Counted from the stretch's first letter, positions 18,751-27,107 are shown. The stretch: DNA of 35,959 nt from Hydrogenimonas sp. (GCA_015490295.1 WFYC01000068.1:1-35959), one strand, 5' to 3'. The notes: generated by a model not told the origin, from the sequence alone. Program-made: numbers and translations.

Positions 18751-18820
18751 CCCACCAAAAAAACCAGCACCCAAAACCTACAACCTAAAACCCAACGACT
18801 AACGACTAACGACCAACTTA
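18751..18820. repeat. Strand-asymmetric short-repeat tract running into the 3' end of aroK
   Basis: On the plus strand the tract contains almost no G or T. It includes AACGACT at 18794-18800, AACGACT at 18801-18807 and AACGACC at 18808-18814, next to AAACCTA/ACCTAAAACCC-type units. On the minus strand it reads as a G/T-rich run of GTTAGTC heptamers followed by GGGTTTTAGG-like units. The heptamer part supplies the last codons and the stop of aroK (18799-18801). I recall similar tracts in intergenic regions of other deep-branching bacteria but cannot name a family. Confidence 0.7.
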
Positions 18821-19320
18821 CCCAAAAGTTCCTTCGCCAGCTCCTCTCTATCTTTGTGCATCACATCCATAACGATATCGGCAACCTTCTCATACTCCTC
18901 GTATCGGCTGTTAAAAAGGGTGCGGGCCCTCTTTACATCCTGAAAGAGGGGACGTTTCTTTAGCTTCTTTTTTGCATTGGGGGCATTTAGAATACGTTGC
19001 AGTATCCATTGGAAGTCGGCTTTCAGATATACTACCGTTCCTATATCTTTTATATTTTTCACCTTGTAAAATCCTCCGCCCGTCGATATGACCGCACTGC
19101 TCACATTGTCGGCCAGCCACTGCGCGGTCTTTTGCTCAAGTGCCCTGAAAGCCTCCTCACCGGCGGTCGCGAATATCTTTTTTATACGTGTATTTGTCAT
19201 ACTCTCGATCATATCGTCCGTATCGAGGGCGTAGAGTGAACTGTCGCATCTTACGAGCTCTCTGGCGAGAGCACCTTTGCCCACTCCCATAAATCCTATA
19301 AGCAGGATGTTTTTTCGCAT
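18799..19320 (-). CDS. aroK: Shikimate kinase
   Basis: AroK phosphorylates shikimate with ATP, two steps before chorismate. The 173-residue P-loop kinase has the Walker A motif GFMGVGKG at residues 9-16. The serine or threonine usually after the lysine is replaced by Gly16, a deviation worth noting. Other family residues are present: the Asp33/Asp35 pair in LDTDD, Arg59 in FRALE, and the TGGG shikimate-binding loop at 80-83. KKRPLF is the lid region with its conserved arginine. The ATG abuts the stop of the Hpt gene with no gap, so it is co-transcribed with it. The last six residues are encoded by a short-repeat tract. Confidence 0.9.
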   Translation of the reverse strand: MRKNILLIGFMGVGKGALARELVRCDSSLYALDTDDMIESMTNTRIKKIFATAGEEAFRALEQKTAQWLADNVSSAVISTGGGFYKVKNIKDIGTVVYLKADFQWILQRILNAPNAKKKLKKRPLFQDVKRARTLFNSRYEEYEKVADIVMDVMHKDREELAKELLGKLVVSR

Positions 19321-20031
19321 CTATGCTACCTGTGAATACTCGATTTTGAGATCGCTTACGGCGCTTTTTAGAAGCTCCTGGTACGCCTGTGCGGCCTCCG
19401 GGTCTTTTCCGTTTTTCATCTCTGTGTTGTAGTCTACCAAAATATCCGCCACACCGCCAGACCCAATGTTGGTGGCAGCCCCTTTCAACCCGTGCGTGAC
19501 GTGCTCGATCTGCTCGAAATCCCCCCTCTCTACCAGCTCGTCAAGTTCTGCGATCGCATCTTCGAGCTGGTGTATGAGCTCGAGTACGAACTCGTCGACC
19601 TCTTCATGGCTCAATCCCATTGTTTCGACAAGCCTTTGATGTGTAAACGGGCTGTAGCTCTTCTGCTTTATCTCGTCCGCCCTCGACTGCTTTTTCGGTT
19701 CCGCTTTTTGGACCGGAGGGTACTGTTTGAACTGCGGCTCTGCCGTATTCTCTATTTCGGGATCTTGGGGCGTCAACTCTGTGGTAATGTCTGTACCGGC
19801 CCTGTCGCCGCTTCGATCAGGCAGGGGGATGGTTCTCTGTTTGGGTTTCTGTTGGCCTGGACTCTCTTTTCGCTCCCTCTCCGGACTATTTTCATAGAGG
19901 CTGTTTTCGTTTTCCATTACGTAGTGGTCGAAAGATCTTTTCGCCCTGTACTCCAGCACGATGATGACTAGAAGCGCCAGAAGTATAAGAATCAGCGCTA
20001 CGGAGGTGACCATAAGTATCATATGTATCAT
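19321..20031 (-). CDS. Membrane-anchored Hpt (histidine phosphotransfer) domain protein
   Basis: The 236-residue protein begins with one transmembrane helix (about residues 4-28). A long polar, proline- and glutamine-rich linker (about 35-125) follows, then a C-terminal Hpt four-helix domain (about 130-236). The phospho-acceptor His180 lies in THGLKGAATNIG, the classic HxLKG motif. Hpt domains relay phosphate between hybrid kinases and response regulators; no such partner is encoded nearby. The start at 20031 is preferred to an ATG 18 bases upstream because AAGGATTAAG directly precedes it. It is followed without a gap by aroK. A membrane-tethered stand-alone Hpt is unusual. Confidence 0.85.
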   Translation of the reverse strand: MIHMILMVTSVALILILLALLVIIVLEYRAKRSFDHYVMENENSLYENSPERERKESPGQQKPKQRTIPLPDRSGDRAGTDITTELTPQDPEIENTAEPQFKQYPPVQKAEPKKQSRADEIKQKSYSPFTHQRLVETMGLSHEEVDEFVLELIHQLEDAIAELDELVERGDFEQIEHVTHGLKGAATNIGSGGVADILVDYNTEMKNGKDPEAAQAYQELLKSAVSDLKIEYSQVA

Positions 20032-20066
20032 CTTAATCCTTTCAAGCATAAAGGCAGCTATATGTT

Positions 20067-20099
20067 AAATCGGACAAAGATGCCGATTTTTTAATTTTT
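20067..20099 (+). terminator. Terminator-like hairpin with T-tract between hpt and dnaE
   Basis: AAATCGG (20067-20073) pairs with CCGATTT (20083-20089) across nine bases, followed on the plus strand by TTTTTTAATTTTT. The T-run orientation is for plus-strand transcripts, yet no plus-strand gene lies immediately upstream. It may end antisense transcripts of hpt/aroK or a short RNA, or act as an attenuator ahead of dnaE. Confidence 0.6.
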
Positions 20100-20186
20100 A
20101 CTTCGCAAACTATGGAGTTCAGCTTCGAAATCTGCTGGAATCGAGCCCCTTTTTTAAATATCACGGTTTATGAGTTTCTAACGGCA

Positions 20187-20192
20187 TATAGT
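20187..20192 (+). promoter_or_regulatory. Candidate -10 element for dnaE
   Basis: TATAGT within GGCATATAGTG lies 70 bases before the dnaE start and downstream of the 20067 hairpin, so transcripts from here would escape that terminator. There is no clear -35. Confidence 0.35.
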
Positions 20193-20261
20193 GTAGACTT
20201 CACTTGACCAAACACTCTACGCCGAGCGGGAATTTACAGAGCCGGCGGCCAAGGAGCTTGA

Positions 20262-23200
20262 ATGAAACCGGCATTTACCCACCTGCATCTGCATACCGAA
20301 TATTCGCTGCTTGACGGTGCCAACAAGATATCTAAGCTTGCGGGGCGTCTTAAAGAGCTGGGTATGGATTCGGTGGCGATTACCGACCACGGAAACATGT
20401 TCGGGGCGATAGATTTCTACCAGCAGATGAAAAGAGAGGGTATAAAGCCGATAATAGGTATGGAGGCATACCTTCACAACCAGGATGATATAGGCGACAA
20501 GAGCACACGACAGCGGTTCCACCTCTGTCTCTACGCAAAAAACGAAACCGGCTACAAAAACCTTATGTACCTCAGCTCACAGGCCTATATCAACGGTTTC
20601 TACTACTATCCTAGAATCAACAAAAAGATCCTCAGAGAGCACAGCGAGGGGCTAATCTGCTCCTCCGCATGTCTTCAGGGAGAGGTGAACTGGCATCTGA
20701 ACCTCAGTGAGAGAAATGTGAAGTTCGGTGCACAGGGGTACGAGAGGGCGAAAGAGGTCGCACTCGAGTATAGGGAGATCTTCGGCGACGACTTCTACCT
20801 CGAACTGATGCGCCACGGCATCGGTGATCAGCACTTCATAGACGAGCAGGTGATAAGGCTTAGCCTCGAGACCGGTATAAAGATCGTGGCGACCAACGAT
20901 ACGCACTACCTCTACCCGGAGGATGCGGAGGCGCACGAAGCCTTTATGTGCATCGCTATGAACAAGCTTCTTGACGATCCGAACCGTTTGCGACACTCCG
21001 TTCATGAATTTTTCCTCAAATCCCCCGAAGAGATGGCGGCTCTCTATGCGGATATACCCGAGGCTCTTGAAAATACGCAGGAGATTGCCCGAAAGTGCAA
21101 CCTGGAACTCGATCTGGGCAATCCGACTCCTCCTAACTTCAAGTTCGCCAGGGAGTATGCGGCGAAAGAGTGGATCAGCGTGCCCGAGCCGGAGGTGCAA
21201 AACAGCTTCGCCAATGACGAGGTGCTCTTTGTTCATGAGTGCAGAAAAGGGTTGCAAGAGAGGCTCAAACATATAGATCCCCGGCGCCATGAGGATTATA
21301 AAGAGCGTCTCGAAACAGAGATGCAGATTATAAACCAGATGAAGTTTCCGGGCTATATGCTGATAGTATGGGATTTTGTCAGAGAGGCCAAAGAGCGCGG
21401 TATACCGGTGGGGCCTGGCCGCGGCTCGGCGGCGGGCAGCCTCGTTGCCTATTCTCTTGGTATAACGAATATAGACCCTATGAAGTACGACCTTCTCTTC
21501 GAGCGTTTTCTGAACCCGGAGCGTGTAAGCATGCCAGATATCGATATGGACTTCTGTCAGGCGCGCCGCGGCGAGATCATAGACTACGTGGTCGAAAAGT
21601 ACGGCCGTTACAACGTGGCGCAGGTCATCACTTTCGGTTCGCTGCTGGCAAAAGGTGTCATCCGCGATGTCGCTCGTGTTTTGGGGGTCAGCTACGCAGA
21701 GGCCGACAAGATGGCGAAACTGATTCCGGACGAGCTGGGAATCACACTCAACGGAAAAGGCAAAGAGGGAGAAGAGGGGTTCAAACCGGGAGCTTTCCAG
21801 AAAGAGCCGAAGCTAAGAGAACTTATAGAGACCAATCCGACCGCTGCACGTGTGTGGAGGTTCGCACTGGCCCTGGAGGGTCTCAAGAGGAATGCGGGTA
21901 TGCACGCGGCCGGCGTAGTCATCTCCAACGAGGAGCTATGGCACAAGACCCCCCTCTACAAGCCGTCCGGGGAAGAGACGCTGGTTACGCAGTACTCCCT
22001 CAATTTCCTCGAAGATGTGGATCTGATAAAGTTCGACTTTCTCGGTCTAAAAACCCTTACGGTCATAGATAATGCGGTCAAACTGATCAAAGAGAGGCAC
22101 GGAGTCGATATAGACCTCGACAATATGCCTATGGATGACAAGAAGGTCTACGAGACCATACGAAGCGGCGAGACGATCGGAATGTTCCAGATCGAATCGG
22201 GAGGGATGCAGCAGCTCAACTCCAAGCTCAAGCCCGACAACTTCGAAGATCTGGTGGCGGTGCTCGCACTCTACAGGCCCGGCCCCATGGAGTCGGGAAT
22301 GCTCGACGACTTCATAGAGAGAAAGCATGGGCGTCAGGAGATCACATACATGTTCCCGCAGCTCGAGGAGATACTGAGGCCGACCTACGGCGTTATCGTC
22401 TACCAGGAGCAGGTTATGCAGATCGTCCAGACGATCGGCGGCTTCAGCCTGGGTAAAGCCGATATCGTACGGCGGGCGATGGGTAAGAAGAAGTTCGACC
22501 TGATGCAGAAGTACAAGAGCGAATTCGCCCAGGGGGCCAAAGAGCAGGGGCTCGACTACGACAAGGCGGCCGAACTGTTCGACCTTATCGAGAAGTTCGC
22601 GGGGTACGGTTTCAACAAGTCCCACTCCGCGGCTTATGCAATGGTAACATATCAGACCGCCTACCTGAAGACCCACTACCCCGCCGAATTCATGGCGGCT
22701 CTGCTTACCAGCGAAAAGGACAATACCGACAAGGTCGTCAAGTATATAGACGAGACTAAAAGACTCGGGATAAAACTGCTTGCTCCCGATATAAACCGAT
22801 CCGCACTGGAGTTTACGCCGGACAGGGAGAAAGATGAGGACACCGAGGTTATTCTTTTCGGTCTGGGAGCCATCAAAGGGGTCGGTGACGCGGCGGTAAA
22901 CGCCATACTCCGGGCCCGTGAAGAGGGGCCTTTCACCTCTCTGGACGATTTCGTCTCGAGAATAGATACACAAAAAGTCAACAAGAAGGTAATAGAGTCG
23001 ATGATAAAGGCCGGGGCACTGGACGGTTTCGGCTACAGCAGACGATCGCTGCTGGAGTCTATAGAGGCGATAGTGGAGGCGATGCACGAGTCGGCAAGAG
23101 CGCAACAGATGGCTGTGGGATCGCTCTTCGGAGATGCCGAAGAGATGGTGAGTGTGAAGGTGGAGATAGTTCCGATGGACGAGTACGACCAGAAGAGTAT

Positions 23201-23831
23201 TCTCGAACTCGAAAAGGAGTCTCTGGGCTTTTACGTCTCGGGCCATCCGCTCGACAGATTTAGAGATGAGCTTTCGCAAATCGACTATACACTCTCTTCC
23301 GATATAGAGCAGATAGAGGAGGGATCCACGGCTCTGCTCATCGGCAAGGTAGAGGAGGTTGTGACCAAGATAAGCAAGAGGGGCAACAAGTTCGGCATCG
23401 CCAACGTGATGGACCTGCACGGAAACATAGAGATAACACTCTTCGAGCGGCAGTTGGAGCAGCTTGAAAAGATGGATTTGGACGAGCCAATAGGTTTCAA
23501 GGTTTCGATAACCAGAGACGGCGACTTCACCCGCATGCGGGTTCATAAAATATTGGAGCTGAAAGCGTGCAAGAGAGAGAAGGTCGAGACCAGAATGGTG
23601 GAGAAACCGCAGGAACCGATGATCGTTCGCCTCGATCTGAACCATGAAAAGATCCGGGTTCTGGAAGAGATATATAGACTTGCCCGCTCACACCCGGGAA
23701 GAAAACCGCTGAAACTGCTTCTATGCTCAAAGCTGCAGGAGATCGAGATAGAGTCTTCGGTCTTTGTAGACGAGCAGATAAAAACGGCCCTGGAGGAGAT
23801 GGAGGAGGTAGAGGTCTTCGCTTCGGCGTAA
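20262..23831 (+). CDS. dnaE: DNA polymerase III alpha subunit
   Basis: This is the replicative polymerase catalytic subunit, 1189 residues, close to the usual length. It starts with the PHP domain (HLHLHTEYSLLDGANK at about residue 7). The family C polymerase core follows, with GPGRGSAAGSLVAY near 385. Catalytic aspartates are visible in MPDIDMDF (Asp426, Asp428) and KFDFLG (Asp592). Then come the fingers, a helix-hairpin-helix region (about 850-930), and an OB-fold (about 1020-1090, TALLIGKVEEVVTK). The start has AAGGAG seven bases upstream. It stands as a single gene between the hpt promoter region and the EAL/HDOD gene 56 bases downstream. Confidence 0.96.
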   Translation: MKPAFTHLHLHTEYSLLDGANKISKLAGRLKELGMDSVAITDHGNMFGAIDFYQQMKREGIKPIIGMEAYLHNQDDIGDKSTRQRFHLCLYAKNETGYKNLMYLSSQAYINGFYYYPRINKKILREHSEGLICSSACLQGEVNWHLNLSERNVKFGAQGYERAKEVALEYREIFGDDFYLELMRHGIGDQHFIDEQVIRLSLETGIKIVATNDTHYLYPEDAEAHEAFMCIAMNKLLDDPNRLRHSVHEFFLKSPEEMAALYADIPEALENTQEIARKCNLELDLGNPTPPNFKFAREYAAKEWISVPEPEVQNSFANDEVLFVHECRKGLQERLKHIDPRRHEDYKERLETEMQIINQMKFPGYMLIVWDFVREAKERGIPVGPGRGSAAGSLVAYSLGITNIDPMKYDLLFERFLNPERVSMPDIDMDFCQARRGEIIDYVVEKYGRYNVAQVITFGSLLAKGVIRDVARVLGVSYAEADKMAKLIPDELGITLNGKGKEGEEGFKPGAFQKEPKLRELIETNPTAARVWRFALALEGLKRNAGMHAAGVVISNEELWHKTPLYKPSGEETLVTQYSLNFLEDVDLIKFDFLGLKTLTVIDNAVKLIKERHGVDIDLDNMPMDDKKVYETIRSGETIGMFQIESGGMQQLNSKLKPDNFEDLVAVLALYRPGPMESGMLDDFIERKHGRQEITYMFPQLEEILRPTYGVIVYQEQVMQIVQTIGGFSLGKADIVRRAMGKKKFDLMQKYKSEFAQGAKEQGLDYDKAAELFDLIEKFAGYGFNKSHSAAYAMVTYQTAYLKTHYPAEFMAALLTSEKDNTDKVVKYIDETKRLGIKLLAPDINRSALEFTPDREKDEDTEVILFGLGAIKGVGDAAVNAILRAREEGPFTSLDDFVSRIDTQKVNKKVIESMIKAGALDGFGYSRRSLLESIEAIVEAMHESARAQQMAVGSLFGDAEEMVSVKVEIVPMDEYDQKSILELEKESLGFYVSGHPLDRFRDELSQIDYTLSSDIEQIEEGSTALLIGKVEEVVTKISKRGNKFGIANVMDLHGNIEITLFERQLEQLEKMDLDEPIGFKVSITRDGDFTRMRVHKILELKACKREKVETRMVEKPQEPMIVRLDLNHEKIRVLEEIYRLARSHPGRKPLKLLLCSKLQEIEIESSVFVDEQIKTALEEMEEVEVFASA

Positions 23832-23848
23832 AAAATGTTAAAAGATGG

Positions 23849-23880
23849 TCGATATTGATGTAGCGAAATATCGATGAAGG
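23849..23880 (+). promoter_or_regulatory. Hairpin immediately upstream of the EAL/HDOD ribosome-binding site
   Basis: TCGATATT (23849-23856) pairs perfectly with AATATCGA (23867-23874) across ten bases and ends one base before the GAAGG Shine-Dalgarno sequence of the gene at 23888. There is no T-run, so it is a poor terminator for dnaE. It could modulate translation or message stability. Confidence 0.45.
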
Positions 23881-23887
23881 TTCCCAA

Positions 23888-25138
23888 ATGTCCGAATACC
23901 ATCTGCTGGGCAGGCAGCCTATTCTGGATGAAAAGAAACGCATTTTCGCCTACGACCTCTTTTTCAGGGACGAAAAACGCACTGCAAACGAGGCGCCCGG
24001 CCGTTTTGCCACTATTTCGGTATTGAGCAACGTCTTGAACCGGTTCGGGGTTAAAGAGATCCTTGGATCTTACAAAGCGTTTGTCAGGGTGGAGAGGGAG
24101 TTTCTTTTCAACGACCTGATACTCGATATGCCGAAAGATATTTTCGTTTTCTCCGTGCTCCCATCCATGCGCTTCGATATGGCGATCGCCAAAAGGATTT
24201 TGGAGCTGAGAAAAAGGGATTTTCAGATAGCGCTAAACGATACGGTGCTGGATGATGAACTGATGAAAAGAGTCGGACCGCTGCTTCCATACTTCAGCTA
24301 CATCAAAATAGATGTCGACAGAAGTCCCAAAGAGAGGTTCCAATATCTACTAAAGCGGATAAAGGCCTATGACCCCCAGCTGATCGCAGCAAAGGTCGAG
24401 TCGCCCGAAACCGCCCAGTTTTGCGAGGACTCTGGCTTCAAAAAGTTTCAGGGCTACTTTTTTGCAAAACCGAAGATACTGAAACAGCAAAAGATAGATC
24501 CGCACTACAGAAGTGTAATAAAGGCGTACAACCTGCTGATATCGAATGCGGAGGCGGAAGAGATCGCCTCCTATCTCGAAGAGCACAGTGCTCTGTCGCT
24601 TCAGCTGCTTCGCTACGTCAACTCCGCGGCACTCACTCTTGCAAGGCAGATATCCTCAATTCAGGAGGTGATACTGCTTCTGGGCAGACACAATGTGGCA
24701 CAGTGGCTTATGATGATCATATATGCACAGTCCGTCGGCGGCAGGAAGGAGACGACTCCTCTGGCACTCATGGCGAAAAATCGTATGGAGCTTATGCGCG
24801 GAACCTGGAAACTGATGTATCCGCAAGCTTCGAGGAGAGAGCTCGATGAAGCTCACTTCGTAGGTGCTCTTTCGCTGCTCGATGTCGTCATGCAGGCACC
24901 GATGGAGAAGATCCTCTCGGAGTTCAATATATCGGATGATATAAGATCGGCACTTCTGCACAGGCGCGGGAAGTTTGCACACGTATATATGTTCGTCGAA
25001 TCGATAGAGAAGTGTAATCAGCCTGCCATAGACCTCTTTTTGAACCATTACGGGATAGATAGGAAAGATTACGACAGACTGATATTTGAAACCGCCAAAT
25101 CTGTCAACAGGCTCGACGAGGAGTTGGAGATAATCTAA
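23888..25138 (+). CDS. EAL-like/HDOD signalling protein (YuxH-type), degenerate EAL
   Basis: This 416-residue cytosolic protein has an N-terminal EAL-like domain (about residues 1-195, starting LGRQPILDEKKRIFAYDLFFRD) and a C-terminal HDOD domain (about 205-400). HDOD residues seen include LEEHSALSLQLLRYVNSAAL and ISSIQEVILLLG. In the EAL part the catalytic glutamate position of the E-x-L motif is occupied by aspartate in AYDLF, and metal-binding residues are not obvious. It is therefore unlikely to hydrolyse cyclic di-GMP and may bind it or act as a scaffold. The gene overlaps the convergent flgS by four bases at the stop codons. It resembles COG3434 proteins. Confidence 0.9.
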   Translation: MSEYHLLGRQPILDEKKRIFAYDLFFRDEKRTANEAPGRFATISVLSNVLNRFGVKEILGSYKAFVRVEREFLFNDLILDMPKDIFVFSVLPSMRFDMAIAKRILELRKRDFQIALNDTVLDDELMKRVGPLLPYFSYIKIDVDRSPKERFQYLLKRIKAYDPQLIAAKVESPETAQFCEDSGFKKFQGYFFAKPKILKQQKIDPHYRSVIKAYNLLISNAEAEEIASYLEEHSALSLQLLRYVNSAALTLARQISSIQEVILLLGRHNVAQWLMMIIYAQSVGGRKETTPLALMAKNRMELMRGTWKLMYPQASRRELDEAHFVGALSLLDVVMQAPMEKILSEFNISDDIRSALLHRRGKFAHVYMFVESIEKCNQPAIDLFLNHYGIDRKDYDRLIFETAKSVNRLDEELEII

Positions 25139-26172
25139 TCGGCAATCCCGTCTCTCTTGGGCAGAAGAAGAGTGAATCTCTTCGGGTCGGTCTCTACGAC
25201 GATCCTGCCGTTGTGCGCCTCGACGATCTGACGTGCAAGCACCATTCCAAGTCCGTTTCCTTTTGTTTTTGTCGTATAAAACGCCTCGAAGAGGCGTTCG
25301 CTCTCTTCGATCGCGATGCCGCTGTCTTCGATAATGAATCTGAAGTAGTCGTCATCCTCTTCGCAGCCTATCCAGACCTCTCCGCTCTCATCGTCACTCT
25401 GCTCTATGGCATCTATAGCATTGAATATAAAGTTTTGGAGTGCGAGAGAGAGAAGATTCGCGTCCGCTTTCAAGGAGGCGTTGGAAAAAGAGTAGTGAAA
25501 AACGATTGGCTTCGTATAGCTGTACGACTCTACGGCGGCGCGGCACTCCTTTTCGATATGTTCCAACGGTATCGAAGAGATGACAGGGTTGACCCCTTTG
25601 GAGTACATCAACGTACTTTTTATGATTCGCTCCACTCTGAAGAGCGAACGTTTTATCTCGTCCACTATCGGCTGGTTTTTTGGAACTACCCGTTTTGAAA
25701 GCGACGAGACCAGCAAGGCGATCGACCCGATGGGGTTTCTTATCTCATGGGCAAGATGGGCCGCCATTCGGCCCATCGAGGCGAGACGCTCTCTGCGTTT
25801 CTGTTCCGTTATATCCGTCGCGCTAACGATCCTCTTTGTCTCTCTTGTCGAGATCTTTACGAGGAAAAAGCGCTCTTTGAAAGCTGTTTCGGTCTCTTTG
25901 GCGTCAAGATCGATAAGATCGAGCAGCCCTTCGAGTCTTTCGGCTTCGCTGTTGTGCAAAAATATGGATCCGTCTTCGTTGAGGACCCAGAGGGCGTTTG
26001 GCAGAACCTCTATTATCTGTTTGACGAGGCTCTGGAGCTGGTTGTAGGAGTTGGTGAGGGCGATGTACTCTTTTTCTACGCTGTAGGTCTGCTCTATCAG
26101 GCTCTCGAGTTGTCTAAGAAGAGTCTTCTGTTCACTCTCTTTCATCGAGGAGGGGAGTTTGAATTCGTTCAT
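25135..26172 (-). CDS. flgS: Flagellar sensor histidine kinase FlgS
   Basis: FlgS phosphorylates the sigma-54 activator FlgR and thereby switches on middle flagellar genes in Campylobacterota. The 345-residue protein has no membrane helix. A coiled-coil region (about 10-55) is followed by a PAS-like domain (about 55-125, with PNALWVLNEDGSIFLHNSEA). The dimerisation/phosphoacceptor box AHLAHEIRNPIGSIALL has His142. The ATPase domain (about 225-340) shows N-box NFIFNAIDAIEQ and G-box GNGLGMVLARQIVEAHNG. From memory it matches C. jejuni FlgS along its length. The start overlaps the upstream DUF234-like gene (ATGA), so both are co-transcribed. FlgR is not in the window. Confidence 0.85.
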   Translation of the reverse strand: MNEFKLPSSMKESEQKTLLRQLESLIEQTYSVEKEYIALTNSYNQLQSLVKQIIEVLPNALWVLNEDGSIFLHNSEAERLEGLLDLIDLDAKETETAFKERFFLVKISTRETKRIVSATDITEQKRRERLASMGRMAAHLAHEIRNPIGSIALLVSSLSKRVVPKNQPIVDEIKRSLFRVERIIKSTLMYSKGVNPVISSIPLEHIEKECRAAVESYSYTKPIVFHYSFSNASLKADANLLSLALQNFIFNAIDAIEQSDDESGEVWIGCEEDDDYFRFIIEDSGIAIEESERLFEAFYTTKTKGNGLGMVLARQIVEAHNGRIVVETDPKRFTLLLPKRDGIAD

Positions 26173-27107
26173 GCCAGAAGTCTTTCGAAATCGTTCAGGT
26201 CGAAACAGAGAATGGTCGGGTCGTTCGAACCCTTCAGCTCTTTGCTGAAGCCGCTTTTCGAAAAGAGTGCAAGATAGTCAGGCTTGAGACCAGAGCGTTC
26301 ACATTTCGATTTCAGCTTGCTTACAAGGCTCTTGCACACTTTGTGACCCTTCCATTTGCACTCTCCTACGATCATCCTGTCGTCTCTGGTTCTTGCGACA
26401 AGGTCGAACTCGTTATGTCTGTCCCAGTAGTTTCCCTTTTCAAAGATCGGATCTTCGGCTTCGAAAGTCCTTTTAATCAAGGCGTTTGAGAGATCTTCGA
26501 AAGTAAAGCTTACATACCTGTCGAAAGAGCTCTCCAGATCCTCTTTGAACGGTTCGTAAATACCCTTTTCTATCTCCTGTGCGTGCGGCTCTATGAATGT
26601 ATACCAAAATCTATAGAAGGGGTGTGTGAATCTGATCTTCGACTGTACCGCATAGCCCCGCTCTTCTCTTCTCTTTTTCATGCCGGGCGCAACGGGCGGC
26701 AGGCTCTCTCTCGAGTGCTCTTCGTAGAGTACTCCTATTCTCTGAAGCTCGCTGCAGGCCGAGTACCCTTCGCTCCTGCCTATGCCTGCACGCCTGAATA
26801 CGTTTATCATTTTACCATCTGAGACTGCAACGGCTCTGAGCAGTCGGCGGTTTGTCGCATCGAAACAGGGGGGCGGCATGATTTTGGTTTTCAAAAATTC
26901 GTATCGATCGAGTATCATCGTCTCTATGCACGACTGCAGCGAGTCACTGAAGCCGAGGGTCAGATGTTTTTCCACTCCTCCGAAGACTGCATAATACTCT
27001 ATGAGGTGTTCTATTTCGAGGTGGGGGAAATGGTCATGAAAGCAGCGGAACTTTTCTATCTCTCTTTTTCCTTCGGATCGGTTTGTCTGTTTATTATAGC
27101 ACAACAT
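26169..27107 (-). CDS. DUF234-type protein with restriction-endonuclease-like C-terminus, lacking an ATPase domain
   Basis: The protein resembles the C-terminal part of archaeal-type ATPases of the DUF234 family, without their P-loop NTPase domain. A winged-helix-like region (about residues 85-150) is followed by FTHPFYRFWYTFIEPH. A PD-(D/E)xK-like nuclease core follows, with EFDLVARTRDDRMIVGECKWKG (Asp and Glu-x-Lys). Stand-alone proteins of this type occur in other Campylobacterota (recalled). Function is unknown; DNA binding or cleavage is inferred. The ATG at 27107 has GAGGA nearby. However, a GCTATAAT promoter element lies inside the first codons, and an AAGGA precedes an ATA codon at 27059, so the true start may be further in. 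It is translationally coupled to flgS. Confidence 0.8.
   Translation of the reverse strand: MLCYNKQTNRSEGKREIEKFRCFHDHFPHLEIEHLIEYYAVFGGVEKHLTLGFSDSLQSCIETMILDRYEFLKTKIMPPPCFDATNRRLLRAVAVSDGKMINVFRRAGIGRSEGYSACSELQRIGVLYEEHSRESLPPVAPGMKKRREERGYAVQSKIRFTHPFYRFWYTFIEPHAQEIEKGIYEPFKEDLESSFDRYVSFTFEDLSNALIKRTFEAEDPIFEKGNYWDRHNEFDLVARTRDDRMIVGECKWKGHKVCKSLVSKLKSKCERSGLKPDYLALFSKSGFSKELKGSNDPTILCFDLNDFERLLA
27093..27098 (-). promoter_or_regulatory. -10 element inside the 5' end of the DUF234-like gene
   Basis: On the minus strand this reads GCTATAAT, a perfect match to the phylum's extended -10. A transcript from it would start near 27086, after the annotated ATG, which conflicts with that start codon. 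Confidence 0.45.

Noticed and set aside
22047-23645. Long (532-codon) open frame antisense to dnaE
   Set aside because: Composition is that of a reverse-strand shadow, with no ribosome-binding site and no recognisable domain. dnaE is certain on the other strand.
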